From the NCBI GenBank assembly GCA_013180625.2, contig SNVD02002650.1, forward strand, positions 36,077 through 100,076: 64,000 bases of DNA, read 5' to 3'. The notes beneath the pieces are model-generated. The model ran no database searches, was not told where the DNA came from, and worked only from the letters and a program-made list of their open reading frames with translations. The position numbers and the translations under genes were made by a program. This document shows positions 23,227 through 36,769 of the stretch, piece after piece. This DNA comes from Boswellia sacra. Lineage: Eukaryota; Streptophyta; Magnoliopsida; Sapindales; Burseraceae. Each line of letters opens with the position of its first letter. The stretch's first letter is position 1.

Positions 23227-24440
23227 ATGAATAGCAGCATGGAAGATGAAGAAGAGGAGAGGCTTGCTCAAATGGTACATGACTTCATAGAATCAGATTC
23301 TTCATCATCATCTCCTATAAGTTCGATCACCTCCTCGAATTGCTCTTCTCTTAATAACAATCTTCCCAGTTGCTTACTTTTACAGGTACCAGCTGCTGCT
23401 TCATTTAATTTTCCGACAATTTTTAACTTCTGCTTGATATTACAGAATTATATTATATATGCTTTGGTTTTTTGCTTTTTTGTTTTGTTTTAGGAGATTC
23501 TTGAGAGTAGAACAGGAGCTGAGAGTGAAGTGCTTGAGAGTGTATTGAAGCATATGAGAAGCAAAAGGGATAAAGAGAAATCTAGTGGCTTGAAGAAGTG
23601 GTTAATCATGAAGCTCAAAATGGATGGATTTAATGCTTCTCTACACAAAACTTCTTGGCTCACTTCCTCTGGTTGCCCTGCAGGTTTGTACATATAATTA
23701 AATTGAATAAAATTGGTTCTTGATCAGGGCATTATTTTAATCTTTCATGAAGCAATTTGTTTTTAAAAAATAATAAATTTTATTGACTTTCAAGGATTGG
23801 TTTAATTAATTAATCACCACTATGATTCTTTTTGTACCCTTTTATATCTCGTCTTTTGCTACACTTTGAAACCGAAGAACAATTATTTTCATTTTTTTGT
23901 TTTTTTTTTAATTTGTATATATAAACAGGTTATTATGAATACATTGACATAATGGTAGAAGATGATGAGAAAAATGAAGCAATGAGACTAATAGTGGACA
24001 CAGATTTCAAGTCTCAATTTGAGCTAGCAAGGCCAACACAAGCCTACGAGGAACTCACAAACACACTCCCATCCATCTTTGTTGGAAATGAAGAGAAGCT
24101 AAACAGGATAATCTTCCTTCTTTGCTCAGCAGCTAAACATTCCCTTAAGGAGAGAGGCCTCCACATTCCTCCATGGAGGACCAGCACTTACATGCAGTCA
24201 AAATGGCTATCTGGGTGTCACAAACTCCAACCACAAACTGGATTTATTGGCAGAGAGAGTCAGGAGACAATTAGAGGTGGTTCACATGGTACTCTTATAA
24301 GCAAATGGGCACCTGCAAGTACTGCAACTGCAACTGCAAATCCAGTGGGGGTCATGAAGCCTAAGCCTAAAAGAAGAGATTTCAGACCTGGCTCTGGCTT
24401 GTCTAGTCAGTTTTCTAACATGGGCATAAATTGTTGCTGA
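23227..24440 (+). CDS. DUF506 (PDDEXK_6) family protein
   Basis: Three exons, 23227-23385, 23494-23683 and 23929-24440, join in frame (861 nt, 286 aa), a normal length for this plant family. Residues 1-15 are acidic (MEDEEEERLAQMVHDFIES), a usual opening, followed by a Ser-rich stretch. The middle has the conserved GLKKWLIMKLKMDGFNASLHKTSW region and, after intron 2, GYYEYIDIMVEDD. Further on come FKSQFELARPTQAYEEL, LPSIFVGNEEKLNRII and LHIPPWRTSTYMQSKWLS. The C-terminal tail is low in complexity and basic. The fold is predicted to be related to PDDEXK nucleases; the biochemical function is unproven. Members are often stress- or calcium-responsive. The ATG is the first in a family-like context. 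Confidence 0.92.
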
Positions 24441-27114
24441 GTCTTTGACAGCAACTCCTGGCTGCTAAGTTATAATTTTGGCAGAGAGAGGCTCTCCAAT
24501 TTCGGTTTTTTTTTTTTTTTTTGAAGTTTTTATTTCTAGATACCTTGAGTCTTAGATCCTTTTTTTGTAACCGAGGCATTGGTGCATCAAAATGATAATT
24601 TCAATTTTCCCATTATTATTTGTCTCTCTTATTTGGTTCACAAATCAATAATGTTTATTAATAACGATGTTTTATAATGCAACAAGTTTTTTTTTTTAGT
24701 ACAAAATATCATATGTTAATGGAGCTAATTAGTATATTCAATAATGTTAATTAACATAGTATGATTGTATATTATCGAGTGTACAAATATATGTTATGAA
24801 GGAGAGAGAGTTTAAAGTTATCACTAAGATATTACATTAATGCGGTGATGATTTGAAAAATTAAATTTGAGTAATTAACATTGTATTGATTGAAGATATC
24901 AAATATTGTATGAAAATGTGATATCCTAATCAAAATATTTTATTTTGTATTGTTGGATATTTCCAAGTAGTTCATAAGTATAATATTACTCTATTTTTGA
25001 ATAAAATAGTAAATTTTCGGTCAGATGAATATATTATTGTATTAACTTGAGATAAGTCTATAATTAATTTAACATATTATCCCCATTTAATTAAAGGTAA
25101 TAACAATTTTTCACTTTCTCCTAATAGTTATATAAAAAATCTCAGTTAATTGTATACAAAAACTTATGTATACGAGCTCAAACTCTATCTCCGTTTCTTT
25201 TGTCAAAAGGTGTAATTATATTTTCTTCAAACTTTAGTGGATGTCACTATAATTCATCTTATATTTTTTAAAATAAATCTAAATGAAAAGAACATGTTTA
25301 TATTAAGCATACTAATTATAACTTATAATGTATGCTTATTTCGTCGAAGACTTTCTTAGTTTTAGTTTAAGATGAAAAAAATGATCATATGCTGGATCTT
25401 AATAAACACAAAGTTGGGAAAGAAAAAGTATGTAATAATTTCTTTAAAAAAAAAAAAAAACTAATAGCCATATTAGAGAAGGAGCTCATGTCAAATCTTA
25501 TCAAGCTTAAGAAGAACATGTATATTATTATTATATGCTTTTGAGACTAAGGGACGATTGTTTTTTCATCTGAAGTTTGAATTTAATTGATTCTCAATCA
25601 CCTAGATATTTCAATGTATTTATTTTTTAATTTAAATCTAATTATAAGATAATTTTATTCGAATATTAAAAAACTCAAATTTATAACTTTTATCTGAATG
25701 ACAAAACATTTAAATGGATTCTTTAATTTATGTACCAAAATGTCCTTATTAAATTTATTTATTTTCAATTTTGTAAATCCTTTTACTTGTTATCTATGTT
25801 TTTCTAAACTCTTTAATAGCAACTCATCTCTCTACAACAAATTCATCTTCCTAATTTCAATTCTCGAACCATTAATCCCATCATAACTCCTTATCAACTT
25901 TATGAGCATCCAATTAATTTTTTATTTTCTAATTATTTTATTGTTAAAATAATTTTTATGAATACTCATTTATTGTTTTTAATTTCATAGTTATTTCTTT
26001 TCTATATTATAAAAAGACACATTAATTATCAATATAATTTTTTTTAAGATTCTATAATAACTTCTTTTAAATTTTGTAGAATAGACTTTTGGAAATGTTC
26101 TCGTATCATATAAAATATAGAACATATGTGCATGATATTCAGTAAGGGCATAAGTATCAAATTACTAGTTATGTTTTTAATTATTAAATATAAACAACTC
26201 ATTACCTATTATATATTAGATCTTGAAAAATAAAATAAAAATGAAGATATCATTTCGATATCTATATTTGAACTCATTTATATGTTAGTCAAATTCAGAC
26301 CCATTCACATATTTGATAAACAAACAAATGTTCCTAAGTCCATCCTCAAGTACAACTATATGTATATTTTTTCAATTTATAGGCACTCGAATTTGAAAGT
26401 AGTCTCTTGACATTTTTTTATTAAATGTAAAAAATAATAATATAAACGTGATAAATAGTAAATAAGGGACTTCAAGGCTTCGGCATAAATTAAACGGTAT
26501 TTGGCAAACTCAGGTTCTAACATTTGATGATGGAAAACAAAAAACTTAATATATATTGGAGAGAAGTAGCTCTATTCACTAATGTTATGAAAATGATCTT
26601 AAAAAATAACCCTATCAGTTGAGAACTATAAAACACTAAGAAATTTTTTTCCCTACAGGTTTAGAATTTGCATTGACTTTGAGAATTATATGATATAATT
26701 TCTATATTAAAGTACACTTTATCAACAATATTATCCCAAAATTTTTATCTTTTATTTTCAAAATTATTAGATTTAAATTTTAATGTTGTACATTGTCTAA
26801 TAACTTAAGTTTTTGGATAAGTGGTTACTTAATATGGTACCAGAACCAAGGGTTTCAAGTTCAAATCCCCTCGTTCTTGGTATCTTTGGACAATTATGAT
26901 ATCTTATGCTACTAGGTCAAAATCCATTAAACCTCAAAAAATAAAAAATAATTTGTTATTAAAATAAATTAACCATTAGATCAATATTTACAAGAAAATT
27001 ATATTTTAATATTTTTATGATATACATTATGATCTCTAGCATCATCATTTAATTATTTAAAAAATAAAGAAATAAATATAAGAAAAACTGTATCAATCTG
27101 GCTTCAATACCAAT
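24441..27114. other. AT-rich intergenic DNA
   Basis: No gene seen. A dispersed-repeat phrase with GTTCAAATCCC near 26870 resembles a Pol III B box but has no matching A box at proper spacing. ORF 25698-25886 is compositional. Confidence 0.5.
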
Positions 27115-27300
27115 CCATTAAAATACAGGAACAACTACGGTACAATCGAAGTACTGAAACGGATGTTACTGTAGCACTAATGAAGTGCTACAGTAAATCT
27201 GGTTTTCAGTACTGTGGTGCCATTTACTTAATTTTTACTGAAAAATTTGTCGTATCAATATACTAGATATACTGTAGACAGACCCATTAAAATACATAGT
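27115..27300. mobile_element. Short MITE-like element with an inner 13-bp perfect hairpin
   Basis: CCATTAAAATACA flanks it at about 27116-27128 and 27287-27299. Inside, TTACTGTAGCACT (27166-27178) pairs perfectly with 27184-27196 across a 5-base loop, and an outer GTACTGAAAC/GTTTTCAGTAC pair extends the fold. The end ACTACGGTACAATCG resembles ACTACAGTACATCGG, the inverse of the right end of 41968-42194. Confidence 0.55.
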
Positions 27301-30139
27301 GGAAGATGAGGCAATCAAGGTAGATTATGTGTTTTGATTGATCCAATGAATTTTGAAAATAAAAATAAAATCATAGAAGAGGAGCTTGCTAGGATAAGAA
27401 CAGAGCATCTGATCATCAGCTTATTATTAGCCAAAAGAGTGACGTCCTGAGCTAATCATCATCTCTACAAGTTGGATGAATGAAACCAGCAGCGGCCGCC
27501 GGCCATTGCAAAACAAGTGGCAGACAGTAAAGGGCCATCACTGACTCACCGTTTGTGTTTCTTGAAGGCTTCTAAGTTAAACCTCTGTGCATGTTATCTT
27601 ATCCTTTCCATGATGTCATCTCTGAACAGTAGATTTAATTTTATGCAATTTCATTTTTTATATTTGTTTGTTAATGTTGTTATTATTTTTATCTTCATAA
27701 TTTTATGAAAAAGTTTCTAATAGTTAATGGTGAACTTATATGTATTCGACATAAGCTCAAAATTAGTAAGATATTAATGGGATCTTTACACTTATTAAAT
27801 ATCTATTAACAGTAGCATCACTAAAAAAAATTTTGGATTGACTAAAAATATTTTCAAAAGATATTTGATACATTGACAGTAAAGGATTGTAATAATTGAA
27901 TATACATATATATAATTAAGGAGACATAATGCCCTATATCCATTAAAATATAAATTCTATATTGAAAAAGAAGAAAAATTACTAATGTATTTTGAGTTTT
28001 TATTTTCAAAATTTGAAAAGAATATGTTTGTTTTATTTTTATTTTAAAAACGATACGCAGTTTATATCAACAAACAGCCCAAATTTAAGTAATTAAAACT
28101 ACATTGCCAAAGCCGAAAAGTAACTACTATCATATTAGTAATTATTTAGTTTATAAATTATTTTGTAAAGCTCTCTTAATCTTATAAACATATTCTATAG
28201 AGAAGTAAGTTTATAGTTTTCTAAATGAATTTATTAAAAAGTAAACATTTCAAACAAGGATAGTTTTAAGATGATCTAACATATTTTTAGGAAATAGGCT
28301 AAGGAAAAAAAAATTAGAGGACTTCATTAACAACATCTTCTTAAATGTAATTGAAAGTTAACTCTTAAATTATTAAAATAGAAAAACTTGCTAGTTGTTA
28401 GTAATACTAGAGTTGGAAAAACTTAAGCTTATTACTATTTGAAATTGCCCCGTTGATGAAATTTTTGGCTTCTGGTTTAAAATGTTGTAGGTGTAATTAT
28501 CGATATTGGTAAAATTAATTTATAATAAATTCAGATAATCATATCCTATTAAGTAAGTAAACAGTTTAAAGCTCAAATTCTAAACAGTTTTTTGTTTAAT
28601 AAATTATTTTAGTTTTTCTTTTTCTTTTTACTTAATTTCAGAAGAAATATTAGGTAATGATGAATTTAAGAATCTCTAGAATAACTATAATAATTAATCA
28701 AAACTGATAAAATAAATTTTTGGATTCGAAAGGGAATCTGGAACACAATACTTTATTAATTATCAACTACAATAATTAATAAGACTCTAGTGACAAATTG
28801 CTAAAGCTGATTGGTTATCACAGCAGCCCCACTGCAGAAATTAAAAAGGATAATTGATAAAGATTTACTATCATTGATTATAAGAAATTAAGAAGGATTT
28901 TAATAAAGCCATGATGATGGATGACATTAATATGTGTTAATGATCTACAATTAAAAGTCACCCATCACCATATACAATATCAAGATTAGACTCATAAGTA
29001 ATAACTTTTTGAATTGTTACATCTTTGATATTATTATATATCAAAATCAAACTTTACTTTATAACAAAAGAAGGAAAGAATTATATAAAATAAAACCTAG
29101 TCCTAAGCCCATGGTATGCCGTCAATGATATCTGAGTTGTTCACATTTGGTGATTGTGATGTCCCCGATCTAATATTATACTTTATTGTTTTCTTTTTTT
29201 AAGGAGAAATTTGAAAAATCATCTAAGGTTTCTTTGATAAATAGGTTAGTTCTACGAAATTTGTATCTTATTATCCTATTTGACACTTAGACACTTATTA
29301 TTGGATTGTTAAACACTGTTAGACGTTGTCGAACACACTTATTAGACACTGTTGAATGTTAAACAATCCTGATATACGGCTTTTTAGCACTTGAATCATT
29401 TTTATGATTCACACTTAAATTTAGGTCACTTAAATTTGGCTCATGTTTGAAAAAATTCTCTTATTTATTATAGATGGATTGGCTTCTATTTTTATTTTTT
29501 TAAAGAAAAGAAATTAGGCTAAATTTTACAAACCTCAAGTGCAATGTTTGCCAAAATTGAATACAAATACTTTATGATTTTGAAAATCTCATGAACCTTT
29601 TATATTCTCAATTATTTTTTTAACAAATAATGACAGAATAATCTAACATATATTTAAAAAAATATGTTGACAATAAGGGAAGTTTGATAAACTTTTATTT
29701 CTAAAAAATTTCCTTCCAGAAAAAATTGCTTCACTAATTTATGGCTGCTTAAAAAGGTGGCGTTAATTGAATTGGGATGCTTAACTTGGATATAGCTTTG
29801 GAAGTATAGTTTTAGATTTAGCATTCAACATTTATTACTCATTTAGTAGACATTATTCATATTCACTTCATTTATAACAAATTAAGTATTTGCAACTTCC
29901 CTTACAAGCAACCTCGTCTAATGAAATAATCAATGATCAAACATTAGATTGGATAGTTGAAAAATTCTGCCCTACGGCTATTGTATGTGCAATGGACCTA
30001 TCAGGGCGTGCCACATCAACATCCGTGTGGACCACATGCACCTTAATGGGCCAAGTGCACCTGCAGTGCCTATAGGGCATATTTTCATCAATGTCTACCG
30101 TGGCAATGCAGATAAAATCAATAAGAGTGAAATATGAAA
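27301..30139. other. AT-rich intergenic DNA
   Basis: No coding or RNA gene recognised. About 29280-29375 has short repeated GTTAGACGTTGTCGAACA-like phrases of no clear origin. Confidence 0.5.
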
Positions 30140-30615
30140 GGGTGCTGCATTTAAGATGTCAATAGGACGTCAAATTGAACATCGACATTTTTCCTTTTGT
30201 TTCTTCGAGCAATGAGCTTATTTTATTCATTCTTCGCTATTTGATGATGAAAATAAAATTAAAAGATTAAAAAGTAAGAGAGAATATCAAAGAAAAATAT
30301 GAATAATTCTTCATTACCATATTGTTGTCTTTGTAATGGGCTTATTGGAAACTTAAATGGGCTTAAAAACAACTTAATTAAAAATAAAAAAGTCAAGCCC
30401 AGGAGGTGCAATGGGAGGCTAGCCGAACAAAGTCCAATGAAACCAAACCGATAAAAAGACTGTGGCCCGCTCCAAGGCTTTCTCTCTCCGTGTCCACCAA
30501 GCTTTCGATTTTCACAGCGAAAATGACGAAATTCCGGAACCTTAATCGATCAACAGGTCACGGAATGTCAATGCTCAGGTCCTTTTCTCCTTCTATTTGA
30601 ACTTCCCCTTTATAT
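30140..30615 (+). pseudogene. Duplicated promoter and first exon of the bL17 gene
   Basis: It parallels 36580-37040: the same upstream phrases, including AATGGGCTTA, then GGGAGGCTAGC, AAGCTTTCGATT and the CACAGCGAAA leader, then an ATG at about 30523 encoding [19 protein letters not shown] followed by a GT donor-like base pair. Similarity fades after about 30615 and no exon 2 follows. R-to-G and P-to-S changes relative to the true exon, and loss of the telo-box region, suggest decay. It may still start transcripts. Confidence 0.85.
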
Positions 30616-32509
30616 TCCTGCCTTTCAGGGAGAGCACAACCCCGGTAAGATTTGTTGTCTGAACAACGCCATAGAAGCTTATTCGAACATGGGTCCTATT
30701 CGGTAAGCACAACTTAATTATTAAATTTAATATGGTATCAAAGTCATAATGACCCAACGGTCGTATATTAAAATATTCTTTATGTTATTTAAAAATTAAT
30801 TAAAATATGTTATTGTTTGATCCATTTGTAAGGCATGTTGAGGCATGTGAAATTAATTAAAAAAGTATTGTTCAGCCCATTTATAAGACATGTTAAGGGA
30901 TGGGACGCTCGATCCAATCCACATTGTAAACAACTCCTTTCAGCTCAAAAGTCATCTCGGATGTGTAATTCAAAACAGTCAAATCCCATTCGTCTTGAAT
31001 TTCGTTAGGGAGAATGACACGACCTGCTCCTAACTACGCGAGCAAATCGTGCATAAAACTATTTTCTAAAAGAACAACCTTGTAAATATATAACTCACTA
31101 CGCTTGCGCTCGCTAATAAAAACATTTATAAAAATATTAGTTCTAGTTTGGGTCTTTTATATAAAATATTTAAAAAAAATTACTCTGAAAATTTTAATGA
31201 AAATCCAACAAAATTTCCCCTATGATTTGGAGTAAACCCTTGCCAAAACACACAAATTCTTTTACAACTTCAAAAAAAAATTCTAAATTCAACTTCTTTT
31301 AGGACACTTGTCCTCCTAACTATAACATGCCAACAATAACTATAACTCAGGCTCACCGTACTTAAAAATTTAGAAATTTATACTAAGGTAAATAATTGAA
31401 TAAATAACATGATTTTAAATGCATTAAACTCTAGCTATTTATCGTGTGGCCTTCCTTAGCATCAGAGATAGCTTAGTATCAAACCTGTAGTACCTGGTAA
31501 GAAAATGATAGAAAAAGAGTAAGCTGAAGGCTTAGTAAGTAGATATAATTTTGTAAAAATAAAAATTTCTTATTCCTTTCTTTTACAAAACTCATTTCTT
31601 AAATAAAACTTTCTTTCAAATTATTTCAACATTTAATCACTTTGGAAGAAATTAGTATTCTTTTTTTTTTCTTTTATTGAAAAACATATAAACAATTCTT
31701 TCTTATAAAACTTCATTTATAAACTTCATTCTTATAAAATAGCTATATAATTTCTTAACTCATTGTAAAGAAAATACTTCATAGAAATCCTTAACTCCCT
31801 TACTAAGATAACATAATGTTCTTAAATTATGTAAGAAAATCACACACTTACCTTTATTTAAAAACACTTATTTAATCCCATACTTAGTATACAACATATC
31901 GCTGTATATCAACGTTTTCTATAATATAAACATGTAAATAAATGCCAAAAATCAAACAAGGTAAAACTTTTAAATCACATTCCTCTCATTCTAAAAACCA
32001 CATATTTTCTTTTCTAGCTTATCAAAAGGATTGTTTACCAAACATCTAAAATTCGTATACTCTAACACTTATTGCCTCTATTTCCTAAAACAGTCATAAA
32101 TAATACGATTTCCTCATAGTAAAATCATATACTATATTATTAACTAGAAAATCTCATCTCTTATTTGTACTCAAGAAAATCTATCATAATAGTAGAAAAT
32201 CATCAATTTTCTCATAGAATATTTAAAACAAATAATTTTGATTAAAAATTCGCAGATATGGTAGCTTGATCCTATAGTTTTAAAAGAAAACAATAAAAAG
32301 AATGCATCTTTTCTCAATCTCATAAAATAAAACTCATGATGTTATTGCTAGAATCATTACTCACGTTTTATTTGAAACATAATTTCCTTAAAAATCTTCT
32401 TTGAAATAACGTTTATAAATAATGCTTCTTTCTCAAATTAACTCATGAACATATTTAAAACATCTTTGGATTATACTAAACAAGTATCCTTGAAGCTGTC
32501 TGATCCTCT

Positions 32510-32680
32510 CTGGCGAGATCTAACATTGCAGAGGTGGACCTATCTAAATCTCTTCATATCTGGTAAGATCTACATCATACAGGTAGAGCTATCTTTATCT
32601 TCTCATATCTGGTGAGATATAACATCACATAGGCCAAGCTATCTGTACTTGGCGAGATCTAACATCGCACAGGCCTACTA
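32510..32680. repeat. Imperfect tandem repeat, 40-50 bp units
   Basis: CTGGCGAGATCTAACAT-like starts recur at 32510, 32560, 32609 and 32648, each followed by CAGG and an AGCTATCT-like phrase. Confidence 0.7.
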
Positions 32681-33831
32681 AAAAAGTCATATGCATGTGC
32701 AGAGCTACCCTTAAAGGGCTAAGGAGCCCAGATCACATGGCCCAAAACCTCTATGTGTGTCTGAATGGGCCCCAAAAGTCTCTATCTGTATAACTGTCTA
32801 AGTGATATGAATAACTATCTGAGTACTAGCTTAGTATAATATAAGTGAACTTTCTTATCTTTGCTAAAACTAATTTCTTTTTAAAACTGCTTCATATGCT
32901 AAATTTTTGCTTTTTATGCAACTGTATCAAACTGTGAAGATTGATACAAGCTAAAGCTAAAAATAATTGAATTCTTTGAAATCCATGATAAACATCTAAA
33001 AAAACATTTCCAAATATTTTAAGAAATCCTTGAATCAAATTGCTATAAAAAATGATCGTAAATATTCTGTTTTTGTACTTTCTATAAAATGGTAAAATAT
33101 ACATCTATAATAATCTAGAAAACACTTTATATAGATAATATGAATTTTTTCTTTTAAAGTGTTATATCTTTGTTTAAAACTAATTTTGAAACTAAAAGTA
33201 ATGTCTACAACTATCTAAAAAACTAACTTTAAAATATTCAATTAACTGAAGGCAACATAATAAATTATCCTCATTTTACATTCAAGAATCTTATAGGAAC
33301 GAACTTGAATATCTCTAACTTTACTAAAATATTCTTGTAAACATTTTCATAAAATACTAAATAACATCACTAAATATTCTTCTTAGTTGATCTAGAAAAT
33401 AAATCTTTTAAATCTCTTTAGGATTTTCCAACATATTCTTTAAAATTATATTTGTAAAACATTATAACCCATAAAATAAAATACTTTTTCAACTTACAAT
33501 AAATCATAGCTTTTTATGCTTCAATGCTTATCTAATTTCCAAAAATTCCAATTCAAAATTTCAAAGACTTTCAAAATCTTAAAAATCATGACTTGAAAGA
33601 AAACTCTTTGAATATCCTAAAATTCCAAAATTTTGCATTCAGGTTCCTACAAACTCTAGAAGAGTTTTCAGAATTTACAGTTGACCCCCTGCTACTGGAC
33701 AGTTTTCAGAATTCTGCAATATCACCCCTGCAGAAAGAAAAATCTAATTTCTAAAGCTTTTCTCTAAAATAATTTACTATTATTTTGAATATAAAACCAC
33801 TCATCATTTCGTAAATCACAAACATAATTTT

Positions 33832-33833
<2 letters not shown>

Positions 33834-33881
<48 letters not shown>
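33834..33881. repeat. (TA)n microsatellite
   Basis: About 24 uninterrupted TA units. Confidence 0.95.
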
Positions 33882-33883
<2 letters not shown>

Positions 33884-34923
33884 GTGTGTATTTATTCAAA
33901 GAAATTAACTAAATACTTCAACTTACTATACAAATTCATATAATTATAAATGTCTAATTTCTAACTATTAATAAACTTTCTACTTCCCATTAACATATTA
34001 CATACATTCATTCTACAAATGTCACTTTAAATTCCTAATCCTTTTCCTTTTATATTTAAACATAACAAAACATCATCTACCATATATTCAAATATTAATT
34101 TATTAGAACCACCCATGAACATCTCTTTTATCTAAAATTTAATACTTTACACACACTTATTTTCAAAATAGCATAATCAATCATTATTTATTCTAACAAC
34201 AATTAATATAACTCAATTAATTAAACTAGTAGCTTAATTCATATGAAAAAACCATGAATTTAATACACTTTAATATAATATAAAAATCTTAAAATATAAT
34301 ACACTCACTGAATTTAAGTTCTTTTTGGATAAGAAACGTTCTAAGAATTGTTTGATGATCGAAAAACATTACCAGAAACGTCTCTGGATAAAGATGTATA
34401 GTGAAATTCATTTCTCTTCGATTTGCCATTTTCATGCATCAATATGCAACAAGAGAAGTATAATTAGAAAGTGTATAAAACAAGTTTCAAACTAGCATAT
34501 GGATTGACCGGTAACTCATCAGATTTTGGTAAAAAAATACATAAGAAGTCGTCGGTTTTCACGCTTCGATCAACAAAATCCATAAAGAATCCGATGACAA
34601 GATGCATATGGATGGAAAGAGGGTGAAACAAGCTTTGAAACGCATATCCTTCTGTCGGAAAGTCGTTAGAAATCAACTGGAATCGGCGGTCAAATTTTGG
34701 CGGCCAACGGTCAAATGAAGGCTGGAAGCTGCCTCTCTCTTTCTCCTGTTTCTGTCTTCCCCCTTCTTTTTGTTTTGCTAATAAAATGAAGATAAATAAA
34801 TATTTGGGCTGGGCTGGGCTAAAACTTTAAATTTGGGCTTGGGTTTTGTTTAATAAAATCTATGGGCTTTACTGGGAAAGCTTAGACTACCCTTGAAGAT
34901 AAGTTGTTCATATTCTAACTCAC

Positions 34924-35162
34924 CGAGATAAAACGCCTCGGGGTGAGTCTATGTCATCAATCACAATCACCAGTGGAATCTCATTTAGCTCACCCATTAG
35001 AATATTCATAGACTCCCTTGCCTTTGAAACAAGTTCACAGTCTACAAACAAAACCTTGGCCTCCGAATGACGGAGAATTGATGCCATTGTCTTTGCTTCA
35101 AGCCACCTCGTGTTGATGGTGTTGAGAACCGGCCCGGCCATAGGCACAGCAAGAACCGAGAC
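34924..35162 (-). pseudogene. Orphan exon of an acyl-activating (AMP-binding) enzyme
   Basis: The minus strand encodes about 79 residues typical of the N-terminal part of plant AAE acyl-CoA synthetases: VSVLAVPMAGPVLNTINTRW, then ILRHSEAKVLFVDCELV. It is bounded by an AG acceptor (ATATGCAG before 35162) and a GT donor (CGGTGAGTTAG after 34924), so it is a single exon with splice sites. A small deletion is implied between VSVLA and VPMAG, where family members have an extra stretch, and TRW replaces TRL. No AMP-binding motif or other exon lies nearby. It is a gene fragment, probably moved by a transposon or left by deletion. Confidence 0.75.
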
Positions 35163-35362
35163 CTGCATATATACTATATTAATTTACACGCACACACACA
35201 CACACTTATATATATAAGGGTACTGTAGTTAAGAGAGAGTGGGATTACAAATGATTAAGATTAAAAAGGGGGTTAAATTTAGTAATGGGAGTCTAAAAAG
35301 GGTCAAATAAAAAAATAACCCATTTTTTTAAGCTATATGCTTGATAAGATAAACACATTTGA

Positions 35363-35520
35363 AAATTAACATAAACTTGTTCAACACGTTTTAGTAAAAG
35401 AAAATGATAAACACAAAATCTCCTTGCAGGGAAATTAACATAATCGTGTTTAACACATTGTAGTGAAAGAAAATAACAAACACAAACTCCATAACGGGAA
35501 ATTAACATAAACTTGCCCAT
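35363..35520. repeat. Degenerate tandem repeat of about 68 bp
   Basis: AAATTAACATAA recurs at 35363, 35432 and 35499, with shared TTTAGTRAAAGAAAAT and AAACACAAA phrases between the first copies. An open minus frame through it is an effect of the repeat. Confidence 0.7.
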
Positions 35521-35862
35521 CATTGAGGTTGGTCGAAGTATTCCTTGCCATTTGAGACTTTGTTGATTGAGAGTGTAACAGGATATGGTTTTCAAAAAAA
35601 ATCTTTACCCTATTTGTCTTATTAAAATAATATAATATAAATATTTTTTATTAAGAGAATAAAAATATTAATAATTAAAAAAGAAGAATAAAATAATTAA
35701 TTAATTATTAAAAAAAGAAAAAAAAAACTTTATTGATTTTGTTTGACAGCCAAACAAGACAAATGGGTATTCAAAAATACCACTCCGGACAACATAAACA
35801 TCAATTTATAGAAGAAATGGATATCCGGACAACCTAAAACCCAGAAAGCATAGCCATAAGCT

Positions 35863-36290
35863 CAGGGACAAAGCCAAAAATTTATTGAAATGGGGCCACA
35901 AAAATTTTCATGAAGTTACAGACATAAAAATACTTAATAAAAGTTTTACATTGATCTCCAACTATTCACAACGCTTTTTCATATTTTGAAAGCGTTATAC
36001 AATAATTTCATTTCAACACTACTAACTAAGTCTTTCTCTATACATACAATCAAACTATCATTCATCCAATTTTGTAATCAGTTCTTCACAATATTCATAG
36101 TTGAAAATACCCTCTCCACGAATACTGAAGCAACAAGTAGGATCCAATGTCACAAACATATAAACTAGTGGATATACCTTATCTCTTTTAGTCTTAACCA
36201 TATGCCTTGCAAGTTCACCACCCCCTTGCAATCCTAAAAACTCAACACTAGAAAGCATGTCCATCATACACTATCAAGTTGAAACTCAAG
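35863..36290 (-). pseudogene. hAT transposase C-terminal remnant (dimerisation region, ZMYM1-like)
   Basis: On the minus strand a frame at about 36267-36140 reads LARHMVKTKRDKVYPLVYMF. After a one-base shift near 36145 it continues LLVASVFVERVFSTMNIVKN, a stop, then LQNWMNDSLIVCIEKDL and VEMKLLYNAFKI with a stop near 35975. This is the hAT family dimerisation domain. At 35863 CAGGGACAAAGCCAA resembles the hAT terminal repeat CAGGGGCGGAGCCA and probably marks one end. The rest of the transposase is absent. Confidence 0.75.
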
Positions 36291-36769
36291 TGCCATAAGT
36301 TCTACTGCAGAGAATTCTTTTAGATTGAGTAAGATGTATAAGTTTTTACTTCTCAAAAGCAAAAATAATAATAATAATAATTCATTTGGACACAGAAATG
36401 CCACACAAAGAAGTAACTCAATTGTTGTTTACATATTATAACTAACCTCATTGCATTCATAATATCTTGATCCTTTCTTTGTAATGCTTGTGACAATTGA
36501 TTTGTTACACCCTATATTTGTCATCAAATAAAAGTACTATTATGTATATTAAGCATTCCTCTATTCAATCAATGAAGGATAAAATCATTAAGATGTCGGT
36601 GGGATGACAAAGTGAAGAATGGTGTTTATACGCTTTTTTTTGGGTTGCTATTTGATAATGAAAAAGAAATTAAACATAAAACAATAGGAGAGATGAAAGC
36701 AAGATATGAATAATTTTTCATTGTTACATTTTAGTCTTCATAATGGGCTTAAAACAACTCAATTAAAAA

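Larger units (their letters stand above)
30616..34919. other. Gene-free region, probably a decayed LTR-type repeat
   Basis: No ORF of interest. GACACGACCTGC near 31017, minisatellite-like units near 32.5 kb and a GGGCT-rich edge near 34.8 kb are reminiscent of long LTRs of degenerate Ty3/gypsy elements. I could not pair two borders, so it is left unclassified. Confidence 0.35.

Noticed and set aside
26860..26895. B-box-like GTTCAAATCCC suggesting a tRNA or SINE
   Set aside because: No A box at proper distance, no cloverleaf, no A tail or target duplication.
32510..32680. CRISPR-like array
   Set aside because: Units vary in length and are contiguous without unique spacers; a plant minisatellite.
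30616..34919. A full LTR retrotransposon with two borders
   Set aside because: I could not identify matched LTR ends, primer site or coding remnants; left as unclassified repeat-rich DNA.
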